Part shown: piece after piece, positions 45,401 to 56,310 of the stretch
Layout: each line of letters begins with the position of its first letter
How positions within the stretch are numbered: the first letter of the stretch is position 1
NCBI GenBank assembly: GCA_024663395.1
Contig: JANFAH010000038.1
Coordinates: 496,001 to 560,000 of the forward strand
Reading direction: 5' to 3'
Length of the DNA stretch: 64,000 bases
Source: Pisolithus tinctorius
Lineage: Eukaryota > Basidiomycota > Agaricomycetes > Boletales > Pisolithaceae
The notes under the pieces: model-generated
Seen by the model: the letters and a program-made list of their open reading frames with translations, nothing else
The model's database searches: none
What the model was told of the DNA's origin: nothing
Translations under genes and position numbers: made by a program

Positions 45401-48400
45401 TTGGTGTTAAAAGGTTTATTCCTTGGAGCGGTATCAAGGGGCGGTGAGTTCATTTCGTGAGTCTTTTCTTGTTCGAGACTAAATAGTGCGTAGCTTGCCG
45501 CACCCGCGGTGTACTCCATATCAACTCGCTGTATATTTTGACAGAGTTCATGATGTCATGACGACCGAGGATCGCATGGAGCTACAGCAGATGGCCATCT
45601 TCACTGGTGCAGATGGTGGATTCCGCTGTATTGCTGACCTTTATACCCCAGCGCCTTGGAATGCCGACCTTAAGCTTCCAACCATTGAATGGCCAAATGC
45701 TTATGTGCCAACTGGGCCACTAGGCTGTCAGTTAGCGCTTATTCACTCCTGCGTTGATACACTATTGACGTTTCTCCAGACCTCGAGCGTCTCATTTTTT
45801 TGGGACTCAAAGACTACCCCCCTTTGGATGTGATAATTAGAAAGGCGTCAAGCGAGGAGAATACCATGAGGAAATATGCGTTCACCTTCCTTCTTGACAA
45901 CATGAATTCGGTATATTCCAACTACGACCCAGCGGACTTCCAAGGCATAGCTTTCATTCCCTGCGGAAAATGGAACCATTTACAGCTCGGTACGCCGGAG
46001 CAGGTCTGTTTTTAGTTTCAGTCTAACCAGTTATGTGCTAAAAATGATGCAAGGTGTTCATATCTTCGGAATGGGAACTACTTGGATTCAAAAGGCTGCA
46101 TCCAAGCGTTAACAAAGACCAAACCGCGTGCTTGAAGATTAAAGATCGACCACCGGCTTCTGCCATCGTTAAGGTCCTGCGAGAAAAACCACCAAAGGAT
46201 AACAAGGAAGCCCAGAGTTGGTTTGATTTGCTTGCTCGCAAAGGCGGTGAATCATCGAGTCCCGTTCGACTTGTCGATATTTGTGCTAATAGTTCCCCCA
46301 GGTTTCACAGCTGATGAATTGAAAGATATAGTGGAATTGAGTATCGTACCCAGCCACACTGGAAGTGATGCTGGTTCACCTAAATGGGTCCAACCACGAA
46401 AATGCTTTTTAGAAAAGCCGGACGACTCGAATGAGCATTATCGTCAACTGTTCAACTTCGTCATGTTCAACCCCACAGCAAGCTCTTTCTTGAGGCTGTG
46501 TGGCGCGAAACCGAAACCGGACTACAGTGACATCTCGGAGGCACTTCTTCAGGACCCACAGGGATATCTTGCAAAAGCCAAGCCTCAAAAGTAAGTCGCA
46601 CTTATCGTCACTAGAATGCAATCTTTAATATTTTTCAGGTATCTCGACGATCTCCGTCAGGTTGCGGTCGGATACCACAATTTACCTACAGAGACCAGAA
46701 CGAAGATGAGGAACGCGGAAATATTCCTTGGGTATCGAAGGAAGCGTGGCCCGGATGCCTCTCGGTCTGCCGAATCAATACACTATGCCCTTAGACGAGC
46801 GCGCGAAATACTTATCGCCGATGACATGGAGAGTTACAGATTGTTCGGAGAATATGTATTGATTGCACCAAAGGAGGAAGTGTTTGACAGTAAGTTACTT
46901 TATCCTCCCTGTTTCTCCCCTAAGCCTATCGCTCTCGAGATTTCTACAGGGCTATGGGTTCCGCGAACTTGAGTGTCCACGTATCTCACACCATTGAGAC
47001 AGAGGGCAAAGGCGGGGAGGACGAGGATCTCCGAAGTCACGTCCTATGTAGAGTGAAGATCTTCCTATACGATCAAGAGAACGCCCGCCGATCAGATGTC
47101 CGGACTGACAGGTGGCAAAATCCCGAGCATTTCAGTGTGAAACACTGCGAGCACTTGCGAATTACGAAACGCCTCGACTTTGAAAACGCGTTGGAGGGAG
47201 CTTGTAGTAAACTGACCACGGTGTGTGATGATGCACTTGCCGGAATCGAGACGACTAGGGAGGGAAACCACATACTCTGGGTGGCAAATAATAGATCAGG
47301 ATCTAGGCGAGCGTGGTACGAGTGAGTGACGAGATCTTGACTACACATGGATCAGCGATTCATATTTCATCGTAGCATGTCAGTTGCCCTTTGTCGCCTC
47401 CTTTTCAAGACGCGCAAGGCACACGATACCTCCTCACTCATGACAATCCTTGACGCCAGTCTGGAAGACCTGCAACTTCGAGGTTATGATGGTAATTCGA
47501 TTTCTTTTGTCATCCGTGTCAAGATTTTAACCGCCATACAGTAAGCTGGATCCAAGACAATCCCAACCGTGGGTGCTTGTGCGATCATTTCCATCGCCTA
47601 CTTACGCGTAGTATTTTCTACATTTCAGCCCTGCCTCTGCCTCTGCCTCTGCCTCTGCCTCTGCCGGCCCCACCGCCCTCGCCTGACCCACCTCAGCCAC
47701 GACCACCGTTGTGGATCAAGGACTTCAGGCACCTTATGGGGAGGCTGTTCACTCGTAGGAAGACGCCCAGAGGAAGATTCCTATCGGCCGAGATGGGTTA
47801 GTGTGAAAGTGAAACACCACCGGTCATTGTCTCACCCTTTCTTCAGAGCAATTAATGGATGAGGCGCTCAAGCTGTGCGAGCGCGACGACGGTAATCGGG
47901 ACAGAACGATTCATCAAAACGCTGAAGATCCGAAACGGGGAAAGAAGCAGCATGATGTGAAGTATTGCTCCGCCTCGCGTGTGATGGACCTCAAGTACTG
48001 CAGTGAGCTGTCCCATTGTGCACACACTCCTTCGAAATGCGCTTATCTTGTTTACAAGGGCGTACCCGGGATGGCATGGCGGTGTTTAAGACCTGTAGGT
48101 TTCCGATGTTCTATTCTGGACGACCGAAGTTGAGATTGGGGGTTGCAGCGAAGTCGAACGATCCGCCAGAAGAAGAACTAGAAGCGTTCTCCGGCGTTCT
48201 TCGGAACTTGGCGCAAATGTTTCATTTAGAACCCACACAGTTACACGTATTCTGGCAAAGTGATGATGCAGAACTGATGGGTTTCAACCGCAATCATGCT
48301 ATCTATCTCAATCTTGCACATTTTATGGTGAAGCGTAAGTTGCATCACTCCCGTCCTTGCCGGAGCGTTGGCTTATCTCTGTCCCACGCAGACCTCGGAA

Positions 48401-48645
48401 AATATTCCAGCGACGACCACGGGAAAGCTGACGTGTATAGTGCTTGGTGGGAGCTTGTCCAGAGTCTTGCGTCATACGTGCCACCTCTGACACACTCGAA
48501 CAGGTTTCTCATCATTGCGCATGAGATCGCACATAACAAGGCCTTTTGGCACGACGAAGACCACGAACTATTGTTTACCACTATTGTTCAGACTAAGTTG
48601 GCTCCTTTCAGGCAATTACTGGCTAGTGTAGCACCCAGGGGCTGA
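42475..48645 (+). CDS. DUF3684-type giant protein: N-terminal GHKL ATPase, C-terminal HExxH motif
   Basis: More than 20 exons, roughly 1,600-1,700 residues; the start is the ATG at 42475. The N-terminus is an Hsp90/sacsin-like GHKL ATPase: N-box ELIQNADDA (residues 42-50), RNDGDPF near 102-108 and glycine loop KIGAFGVGFFSVFSV (128-142). The largest exon (44399-45443) encodes helical repeats starting NEELLYIGGFMAR. Later exons include a Pro/Leu-rich segment from a GCCTCT repeat (47631-47665) and a C-terminal domain with AHEIAHN at 48517-48537 followed by HDEDHE, a zincin-like arrangement. Intron 1 has a GCAAGT donor. Exon joints near 45740 and 46890-46950 are unresolved and might hide a frameshift. 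Function unknown; a chaperone-like ATPase coupled to a metal site is only an inference. Confidence 0.85.
47631..47665 (+). repeat. Hexanucleotide microsatellite in the giant gene
   Basis: Five to six copies of CTGCCT/GCCTCT encode an alternating Leu-Pro tract leading into a Pro-rich linker. It lies near an exon border and is likely length-variable between strains, though always in steps of two codons. Confidence 0.7.
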
Positions 48646-48823
48646 TGTCGAACTCGAATTATTCCTACTTGCTCAGTGTACGATTCAATTTGGAATGTGA
48701 TCACGTGATACCCCCACCCAACACGTATGTAGTACTTCGTCGATAACCTACTAGTAGGAAAGTAACAAGTTGTTGGAGTCCCTTTAACAAAGTCGACGGC
48801 TGTGAAGGACATAAGCTAACGGG

Positions 48824-50798
48824 ATGGTGTGTATCTTGTCGTTTTCTATCCACCTTACGCATTCCTCCTACAGGTCGTACTGGCAGCGTCGATATGCACG
48901 AAAGGCGGCAAAGGTGCTATGGCATCAATGCTTCATAAACATACCACTGACAATAGTATCCAACAGCTGTCCTCTCGCGGCAATTCCACCCCATGACAAG
49001 GACCCGTATCGAATCTCTTCTTGCATCCTTCCCAAAACTCATCCCTACCAACTCCCAGCACACCTCCGTCGAAACCTCCGAGGTCCGCTACGTCTACCAA
49101 CCACTCGAAGATCTCTACATTCTCCTCATCACGAACAAAGCGTCTAACATCCTTCAAGACATCGAGACCCTGCATCTGTTTGCGCGTGTCGTGGCGGATA
49201 TGTGTAGGAGCCCGGACGAGCGCGAGATTCATCGTGTCGCATTCGAGCTTTTGAGTGCTTTCGATGAGATCGTCAGTTTGGGATATCGGGAACAGGTTTC
49301 TCTCACCCAGGTCAGGAGTATCCTGGAAATGGAATCCCATGAAGAGAAAATCCAGGAAATCATCGCTCGCGTACGTCCGAAAATCCTTCCCCCTCCTTTT
49401 CTCTCTCCCTCTCTCTCTTCCCTTCCTCATCATTTTACGCGGTAACAGAATAAAGAGGCAGAAGCAAAAGAAGAACTCAAGCGTCGCGCTCGCCAACTCG
49501 AAATGCAACGTCGTGAGCAACAAAAACGTGCCGCTGCTCTCGGGGGTATGGGTGGTGGTATTGGCGGCGGTATATCCGGGTATTCCCCCGTTCCACGTTT
49601 CGAGGCAGCCTCCGAAGCGTCACCCATACGTACAGCTTCCCCAGCCCCGTCAGCTTCGCGGCAGCCAACGTTCAAGAGCAGCGGTATGAAACTCGGAAGT
49701 AAGAAGACTCGCCAAGCAGAGTTGCTCGATGCACTGGGTGGCGAGGTTCTTTCTGCAGAAGAGATCTCGGCACCGTCGACCCCGGGCATCGCGGAATCTC
49801 CCGTACCAGCAACGGCATCCGTCGTCAAGAACAGTCTCCCCACCGTCACACCTGAAAGGTCAGTCTGATTCCCATTACGCTTTGAACGAGAAAAGAAGGC
49901 TCCAACACTGATCCTCATTCCCAGTATACACATCTCCATCAAAGAAACCGTCACGATCGCCTTGTTGCGCGAAGGCGGCGTCAAATCACTCAAACTCCTC
50001 GGCGAAATGGGTTTACTCGTCTCAGACCCCCAGCTTGCACACATCCGAGTCGCGCTGGCCCCATTTGCACCAGGATTCGGTGCGGATCTTCAACTCAAGC
50101 AGCATCCTAACGTTGCGAAGTTTACACCGGGTGGAGAGAAAGTGATTGCGCTCAAGGACCCTTCGAGAGCTTTCCAGGTTGGACAGGCGCTTGGAGTCCT
50201 CAAGTGGAGGTATACGGGGGACGATGAGAGCTACGTCCCTTTGTCAAGTGTGTATCACCACGCTCGGCGGGTTTGGTGACTGATCATCTGGTTTATGCAG
50301 TCAATTGCTGGCCGTCCCTCTCGACCGAAGGGACGTGCGACGTCAATATTGAGTACGAACTCGAGAATGAACACCTAATACTCTACGATGTCGTCATCTC
50401 CATTCCGCTTCCGTAAGGTTCCACTCCTTCCATTTACTTGCTCACTCGTTCACTGTAATTCCCTTGCTAGCACCGGATCCTACCCCACCGTGTCAACACA
50501 TCCTCCGTCCTCAGCATGGTCACTCAACCCTAATAACCACACCCTCGAGTGGAGCATTCCCCGTATCAGTAGTGATAATGACGATGCGACCGAGTCCACC
50601 CGTTCCGGTACACTCGAGTTCTCCGTCGGTGGAGACGACCTCGGGGTCTTTTTCCCTGTCCAAGTCAACTTCGTCGCCCAGGGAAGCGTTGCGAATGTGG
50701 ATGTAGCACGCGTGGAACGCGTTGGTGAAGGTGCAGGAGGGGAAGTAGGGTTCTCGTGCGAGAGGGTTATTAGTACGGATTCATATCAGGTCGTGTGA
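48824..50798 (+). CDS. RET2: Coatomer subunit delta (delta-COP, archain, Ret2)
   Basis: Seven exons (48824-48826, 48874-48913, 48967-49370, 49449-49858, 49925-50247, 50301-50412, 50471-50798) sum to 1620 nt, or 539 residues. The protein is the mu-like subunit of the COPI coat. It has an N-terminal longin-like domain (MVVLAASICTKGGKAVLSRQ, then MTRTRIESLLASFPKLI), a basic coiled linker (RARQLEMQRREQQKRAAALG), a Gly/Ser-rich region, and a mu-homology domain (ISIKETVTIALLREGGVKSL to the end). The first coding exon is just the ATG, with an intron (GTGTGT donor) directly after it. This is supported by the family N-terminus. It starts 178 bp after the stop of the giant gene. Confidence 0.96.
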
Positions 50799-51063
50799 GT
50801 AAAAGGAGGGTGGATCGCTGTTTCTTTGTTTGGTGTTGTGAGACGTATATACGTCCTATGAACCCCTCGTAGCCTAGCATTCCTCACACGGCTCATCGGA
50901 CAAGAGTGTGGTGGGGGAGGGGTGCATTCCGCACTTACAAGCTTTACATACCATACACATCTTGACAGAGATGACGATGAAAAATCATAGAGATAAATAT
51001 ACATATGAACACCCGCCATCACGTCATCGCATACGCACCGGTGCTCACTACATCGAACACACC

Positions 51064-53377
51064 TCAGAGTTTTGCAGGGTTCGTCCATTTCGGGATTCGC
51101 TTCTGCATAGGTGCCACACGGACATTCAACATCCACGAGATGTCCAATGGTCGTTCGTACGACCGTTCGATCGCAGAGCCGTCATCGGCGACCAGCCACC
51201 GGTAATTATACACGTGGACGGATAATGATCAATTTCAATAATCCAATATTCAAGTAGTGCGCGCGATCGACTTACCTCTACGAACGCAGCTAGACCTTCC
51301 TAAACGAATACGACCATTAGTCGACGTTCGTCTAATGAATGCCTCGATCCGGGTAACCGCCCACCTTAACATTCCGCCCACTCCACACCCTCCCACCGGC
51401 TGCACTCAGGGCGTGGGAGGCGACTGCTTCGTCGACATTTCCGACGCGCTGTGCAATCAAAAGGCCTTCTTTCGTGCTTTGGACTGCGTCCGGAGAGTTG
51501 GAAGTGATCGTGCGGGCGAGGGCGAGGGCAGTGGGGAGGACTTCGGCTGGGGAGGTGACGATGTTGATGCTGGCAGGTGGGGGGCGTGGGTGAATGTCAG
51601 ATGTGGCGTTTCGGTTTCAGTTTGGGTTGCGGAGTTAGAGGTGGATTGGGTGTGGAGTTGGAACGTGATCCGGGGTAGTCCAACGTGGTTGGCAAAGAAT
51701 CCACGCGAAAGAGCCCAAAAAGAAAGGTGGTATTAGGTTAGTTCAACGCCCTGCTCTCAGGCACAGACTCGCCAAAATGATAGTGATAATCACTACGACG
51801 CGAAGCGCGAAAAGAGCTCGACGCTGAGGGTGATGAACGAACGTGCATTAACAATGCGATGATCGCGAACGACCCAATTCGGCGTAGGTGCATAGATTCA
51901 CTCAACGGGGGACAGGGGGATGGAGTGAGGAGAGGATGAAAAGGCGGGTCAAGTAGTATTCTAGTATTCGCCTGGACAAGGAACGTGCCACCCGTCGTCC
52001 ACCAACTACCAGGAAACACCGATCACCAACATCCACAAAGGACTTGCCACCGATCACCCACCACAAGTCCTACGAGTGAGTGACCCAACACTCACGTGTG
52101 CCATTTCCAAAAACGACACTTGATGACAAACGTGAAGAACAAAGAAGACTCGTTGCGAACCAAAACACAATGCAAGATGACTGGTGAGGACGTCATGGTC
52201 CGGTAGCAGTATGGGTTGTGGTAGTGGACACCGTGAAAGGATTGTGGAGGCGAACACCAACCAAGCGGAAGGACAAAGGTCGGCAGTGGAAACCAAACGG
52301 AGAACGACGGGTAAACCTAAATGAGACTTACAAACGAAACTTATCCCTCGCCTCCAAAGCGGTGATGGTGCTTCCGAGAAGAAGCATCTCCGAGGCAAGC
52401 TGTGGAACATCATCGTCAGTCACATCAGTGAAGCAACTGATGTCGGACTGTCGGTGAGTAAGATCACAGATCAGTGCAGGCGTGGAAGGGGTCAATGAAC
52501 GACCAATTCCGGACAGCCAGGCCAAGGCACGACGGTGATGCGGAGATGAGACAGAAGAGGGTGGTCCGTACCTGATGACCCGCGACTCTCGTCAACCTCG
52601 GGATCGCTGCGACGACAGATCAGTATGTCCCTTATCATATCCGTTATCGCGCGTGTATTTACAGGGTGCTCCGGATGGCAGCGACCCAGAAGGTAACACA
52701 AATGTGCAAGTATGGATTAGAGGGAAGGAGCAGGTACGTCCGAATGTCCGAACGAAGGAGAGAAGGACGACGTGCCCGTTCCGTTCCGTTCGGTCATGGG
52801 GAAATCATATCCGCGAGGCCTTTCGTGTCCTCTGTGACTGCCACACCGAGTTGGCTCGGGACGAAGACCCGACCCACCTGTACCCAGGGCTGAGGGGAAG
52901 AAGGAAGAAGCACTGACCTCCTTGCGCAGCGACCACGCCTCTCTTTACCTCCGGCAACCCAAAGACAGCGTCTGTGCTTGCGACGACGAGGTCGCAATTG
53001 AGGATGATCTCGACGCCTCCGCCGTACGCAGGTCCGTTGACAGCAGCGATGATGGGTTTGAGGGACGTGCGACGGCGAGAGATGGCAGCGAATCCGTGCG
53101 GCGAGGATGCGATGTCTTGCTGTTCGGTGGTGACGTTGGAGGACTGGCTGGCATGCCATGACTTGAGATCTGCCCCTGCACAGAACATGTCACCCTCGCC
53201 AGTGAGGACGGCGACCCACAGACTGGGCTCGTTATCGAACCAGTCCAGCACGTGAGCGATCTCACGAGTGAGGTCTGGGGTGATGGCATTGCGTTGGCGG
53301 GGACGGTTGAGGGCGAGGAGGAGGGTGTGCTCCTGTGGAATGCTCACACTCAGCTCTGGGGAGGAGGAGGGCTGCAT
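51064..53377 (-). CDS. Enoyl-CoA hydratase/isomerase, peroxisomal type
   Basis: Six exons on the minus strand (53377-52918, 52606-52572, 52399-52332, 51569-51365, 51299-51276, 51102-51064) sum to 831 nt, or 276 residues, a normal crotonase length. It hydrates 2-enoyl-CoA in beta-oxidation or acts as a related isomerase. Visible motifs are the oxyanion-hole FCAGADLKSW (residues 65-74), GPAYGGGVEIILNCD with Glu123 and FGLPEVKRGVV with Glu143, so both catalytic glutamates are present. The C-terminus NPAKL ends in AKL, an accepted PTS1 variant, which points to peroxisomes. Intron 3 (51570-52331) is about 760 nt, far longer than any other here. The gene converges with delta-COP, with 265 bp between stops. 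Confidence 0.93.
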
Positions 53378-53733
53378 GGCGGGGCATGGCCCCCTCCGCG
53401 GGAAATCGACCTCCCATCGGTCTGCTTCCGAGTTGCCGACGTGTCACATTTCCATATATGGACTGGATCTATCACGTCCGATCCGAAACCTTGGCGTGTC
53501 CCCCGATGTGATCACGCCTTTCCTTTTTCGAGGTCACATGAAAAAGAATAAGGGCCACCTTCCTTTTCCGTCTCTGCGTGCATTTGGACATCGCCTGCCG
53601 CCGCCATCATCAGGACATTTACCAGTAATATTATTATTACTCGCACAGCGTAATCGCAGCAGGCAAGTTGGCTGGTGGAATGACGCCACGACCAGGTCGA
53701 CCACCTCCGATAACGGAAACAAGTCCCGGATTC

Positions 53734-53744
53734 ACTTTTATACC
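53734..53744 (+). promoter_or_regulatory. TATA box
   Basis: CTTTTATACCC lies about 60 nt upstream of the ATG at 53801, followed by a pyrimidine-rich leader (CTCGTCCACCTCCTCTTC). This is the usual layout of a strongly transcribed small fungal gene. Confidence 0.5.
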
Positions 53745-53800
53745 CTCGACACTTCGTCTCCTACTCCCCCATCCACCACTCGTCCACCTCCTCTTCTAAC

Positions 53801-53953
53801 ATGCAATCTACCTCTGCAACCACTACCACTGCTATGGTCTCCCACCGCCACCACCACGACGCAGACCAACACCTCGTCGTCCACCACAGCTTACCCCAGT
53901 GTTGCCATTGCGGCGAGCGCGGTGCTCATGCTCCCCATTGCCCCTTCCGCTGA
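53801..53953 (+). CDS. Small His/Cys-rich protein with zinc-knuckle-like motif
   Basis: This 50-codon frame has a Thr-rich start, a His-rich middle (HRHHHDADQHLVVHH, residues 15-29) and ends with CCHCGERGAHAPHCPFR (34-50). The cysteines C34, C37 and C47 have the spacing of a CCHC zinc knuckle, but the histidine sits one place late (H43). A TATA box and pyrimidine-rich leader precede it. It could be a divergent zinc-binding peptide or a chance frame. It lies about 420 bp from the divergent hydratase start, and I recognise no family with confidence. Confidence 0.4.
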   Translation: MQSTSATTTTAMVSHRHHHDADQHLVVHHSLPQCCHCGERGAHAPHCPFR

Positions 53954-55818
53954 GCCCGTCTCTCTCCCCTCGCCGCTCTTATTTATCTCTGCAATCTTCG
54001 TCCATCTGCAATGCCTGCATTACCATACCCCGTGCATTAATGTGTCGTGCCCGACCCACCCATTTTGTCTCAACACACCCCCATACACTATCCCCCATCA
54101 TACTCCCCATCATTCATCGCCCCCCACCCATCCATCGTCGAGGAACCATGCACTGCAAACTAAACTTGACGCGTGACGATCACGTAGAGCGTCGCTGGTT
54201 CCGGGTTCCGTTTTGCGTTCGGCGAGGATGGTTGCGGCACTCGACTGGGGAGGTCCCATCCCCATATACGGAGTTATCACTTCCCATATCCGGTAGTGCA
54301 GCAAGGGGCACACATGGGACCTTGATCAATTCATAGACGTTGATTGACCCTTGGTGTCCCCTTTGTCATTTCTCTGTCAGTTTGGAGCGGGAAACCAACC
54401 TAGCCGGACACCGGCACTCGGAGTGGATGGGTCGCTCGCAACGTCTGGGTCTGAGGGACTGTCGAACGTGCGCATCCGCAGTGTGGTCACTGGACCACCA
54501 AATGTTCTTGGATATTGGAGTTATGTAATATTGAAACATTGGATTCCTTCACACGAGGACGATCGATGCCACCATGTAGGATTCATGTAGGAAGTTAGCT
54601 AGCCAATGTTACACGTACCCATCCACCATGTACGATATCCGTTCTGCTGTCACCATACATAATTTATTTATCTTTTTGCACCCTTCTGCATGGAAAAGCA
54701 CCAGCAACGTTATCGGATCCAATTGACAACTTTCCCTGACGTCACATCTCGGTTGTTGGTCTTGTTGTTTCCTGTAGAGGCATGCTTAAACTGAGACACC
54801 TTCATCATGTGCATGCAAATTTTTAAAAGCCAGTTGACGACATAGCTATTGACCCGCCCGTCGTGGATACCAGTGGAGCCCCCACGTATCTGGGAGTGGA
54901 GGGTGGTCGTCTTCGCAACGACGAGGTCTCTTAGGAGTCTCCACATACTGTGTCCGCAAAACCCCCGGGGGATGCTCTCCGTGAAGGCGTACGGAGTTCA
55001 TATACTACCTTGATCTTGATGAAAGCCCTGGAACCGAGACTTCCATGGGGGAATATCTGCACGAACGGTCTCCACACCCGCGTTCGCTGGCGAGTCATGT
55101 AAGAAGCACTCATACTCCGAAATTCTGGGAGTCCAGGTGGCTGGCCCGATAGATTGGATGGCGGGCTTAGAGAGGACTATGATAGTAGCTTCAAGTAATA
55201 GATAAGATGAGTACAGGTTGGCGATCCATCCAGTTTTACTATATGTTTACACATCAACAGACCAAGCAGATCAATTTGGTTTTCCGGACAGTCACTGACA
55301 TGATGCGAGTGATGGGCCACTGCACTACCCGCCGCAGCCCAAAGCATAACAAGAAATACACACACGTCCGAACATGACAGTCTATTCCGTGCCGCGGTCT
55401 CCACACCGTCTCTGATGCTATATCGTTTCAACCCCGAGGAGAAGTTCAGATAATAGATTGTCAAAATATTCCAAACGTTCAGCTGTTACCACGTCCTGTA
55501 CACGAGTATGTATAAGCGCATACGTACGTACATCGCCGCCGCGATTGAAGCTTGAAGGGCAACCACAAATTTGTGCATGCGTGGCCCGAATGGATGAAAC
55601 TTTGAAGGACAGAAGGGAACTTTGACCGGAACTCAGTCAGCACGACGCACTCTCCTCGGTCTTATGACAAAGTATTACCCCTGGCCCTGCACTGCTTAAT
55701 ACACGTGGTGGTGGTCTCGTCTTCTCCGCAACGCAAACATGGTCTCCACTTACTTTATTGTACTCTCGATTGCCCGTAATGTATGCACCATTGTTTCGAG
55801 TCAAGGAGCTATACTCAT

Positions 55819-55925
55819 GATGTTCCGAGGGACAAAAAAAGGAGAGAAAAAAAGTAAAACCGGAGTTCGGGAGTTCGGGGCGCTAAGGAGCCTAATTTGC
55901 AAGAATGGGGGTTCACGTACACACC
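55819..55925 (+). repeat. Weak direct repeat, copy 1
   Basis: The order of blocks TGTTCCGAG, a long A-rich run, CGGAGTTCGG, an AAGAATGG stretch and TTCACGTAC is shared with 56213-56310. The copies are diverged and short. They may be fragments of a dispersed repeat. Confidence 0.45.
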
Positions 55926-56212
55926 CACGTAGGCGCGAATGACTTTCTGGGAATGCTGGTATGTTGCGGAACGCGTGGGTGAATGGAGAGGAGGGTGTAA
56001 GAGGACTTTGAGTGGAACTAAGACTTGGCTAGCACGACTAGCAGGTGCACACGATGCACTCAGCGAGGTCTCTTCATATGACACATTTGTATATCAGGTG
56101 CAGGCGCGTAACCGCCTGCATGTACTTGCTTCACCTAACCAAAACTCTCGAGCGCATGGTACGAATTTCGTTATTATTGCCTTGAGTAAGCGACCGAAGT
56201 ACAAAGAACTGT

Positions 56213-56310
56213 GTTCCGAGATCAAGAAGGAAAAAAAAGAACGGAGTTCGGAACGGTGAGGCCTACATATGCATAAGAATGGAGATTCACGTACGCGTAT
56301 GTACACAGGA
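56213..56310 (+). repeat. Weak direct repeat, copy 2
   Basis: This is the counterpart of 55819-55925 with the same block order (TGTTCCGAG, A-rich run, CGGAGTTCGG, AAGAATGG, TTCACGTAC). Nothing else in the window matches it that I can see. Confidence 0.45.

Noticed and set aside
49430..50044. 204-codon open frame on minus
   Set aside because: It is the antisense shadow of the Ala/Ser-rich linker of delta-COP, whose plus-strand exons keep phase and match the family.
53268..54176. 302-codon open frame on plus
   Set aside because: It starts antisense to the first hydratase exon, is Ser/Pro/Thr-rich low-complexity sequence, and has no motif. It overlaps the 50-codon ORF and TATA box in another frame.
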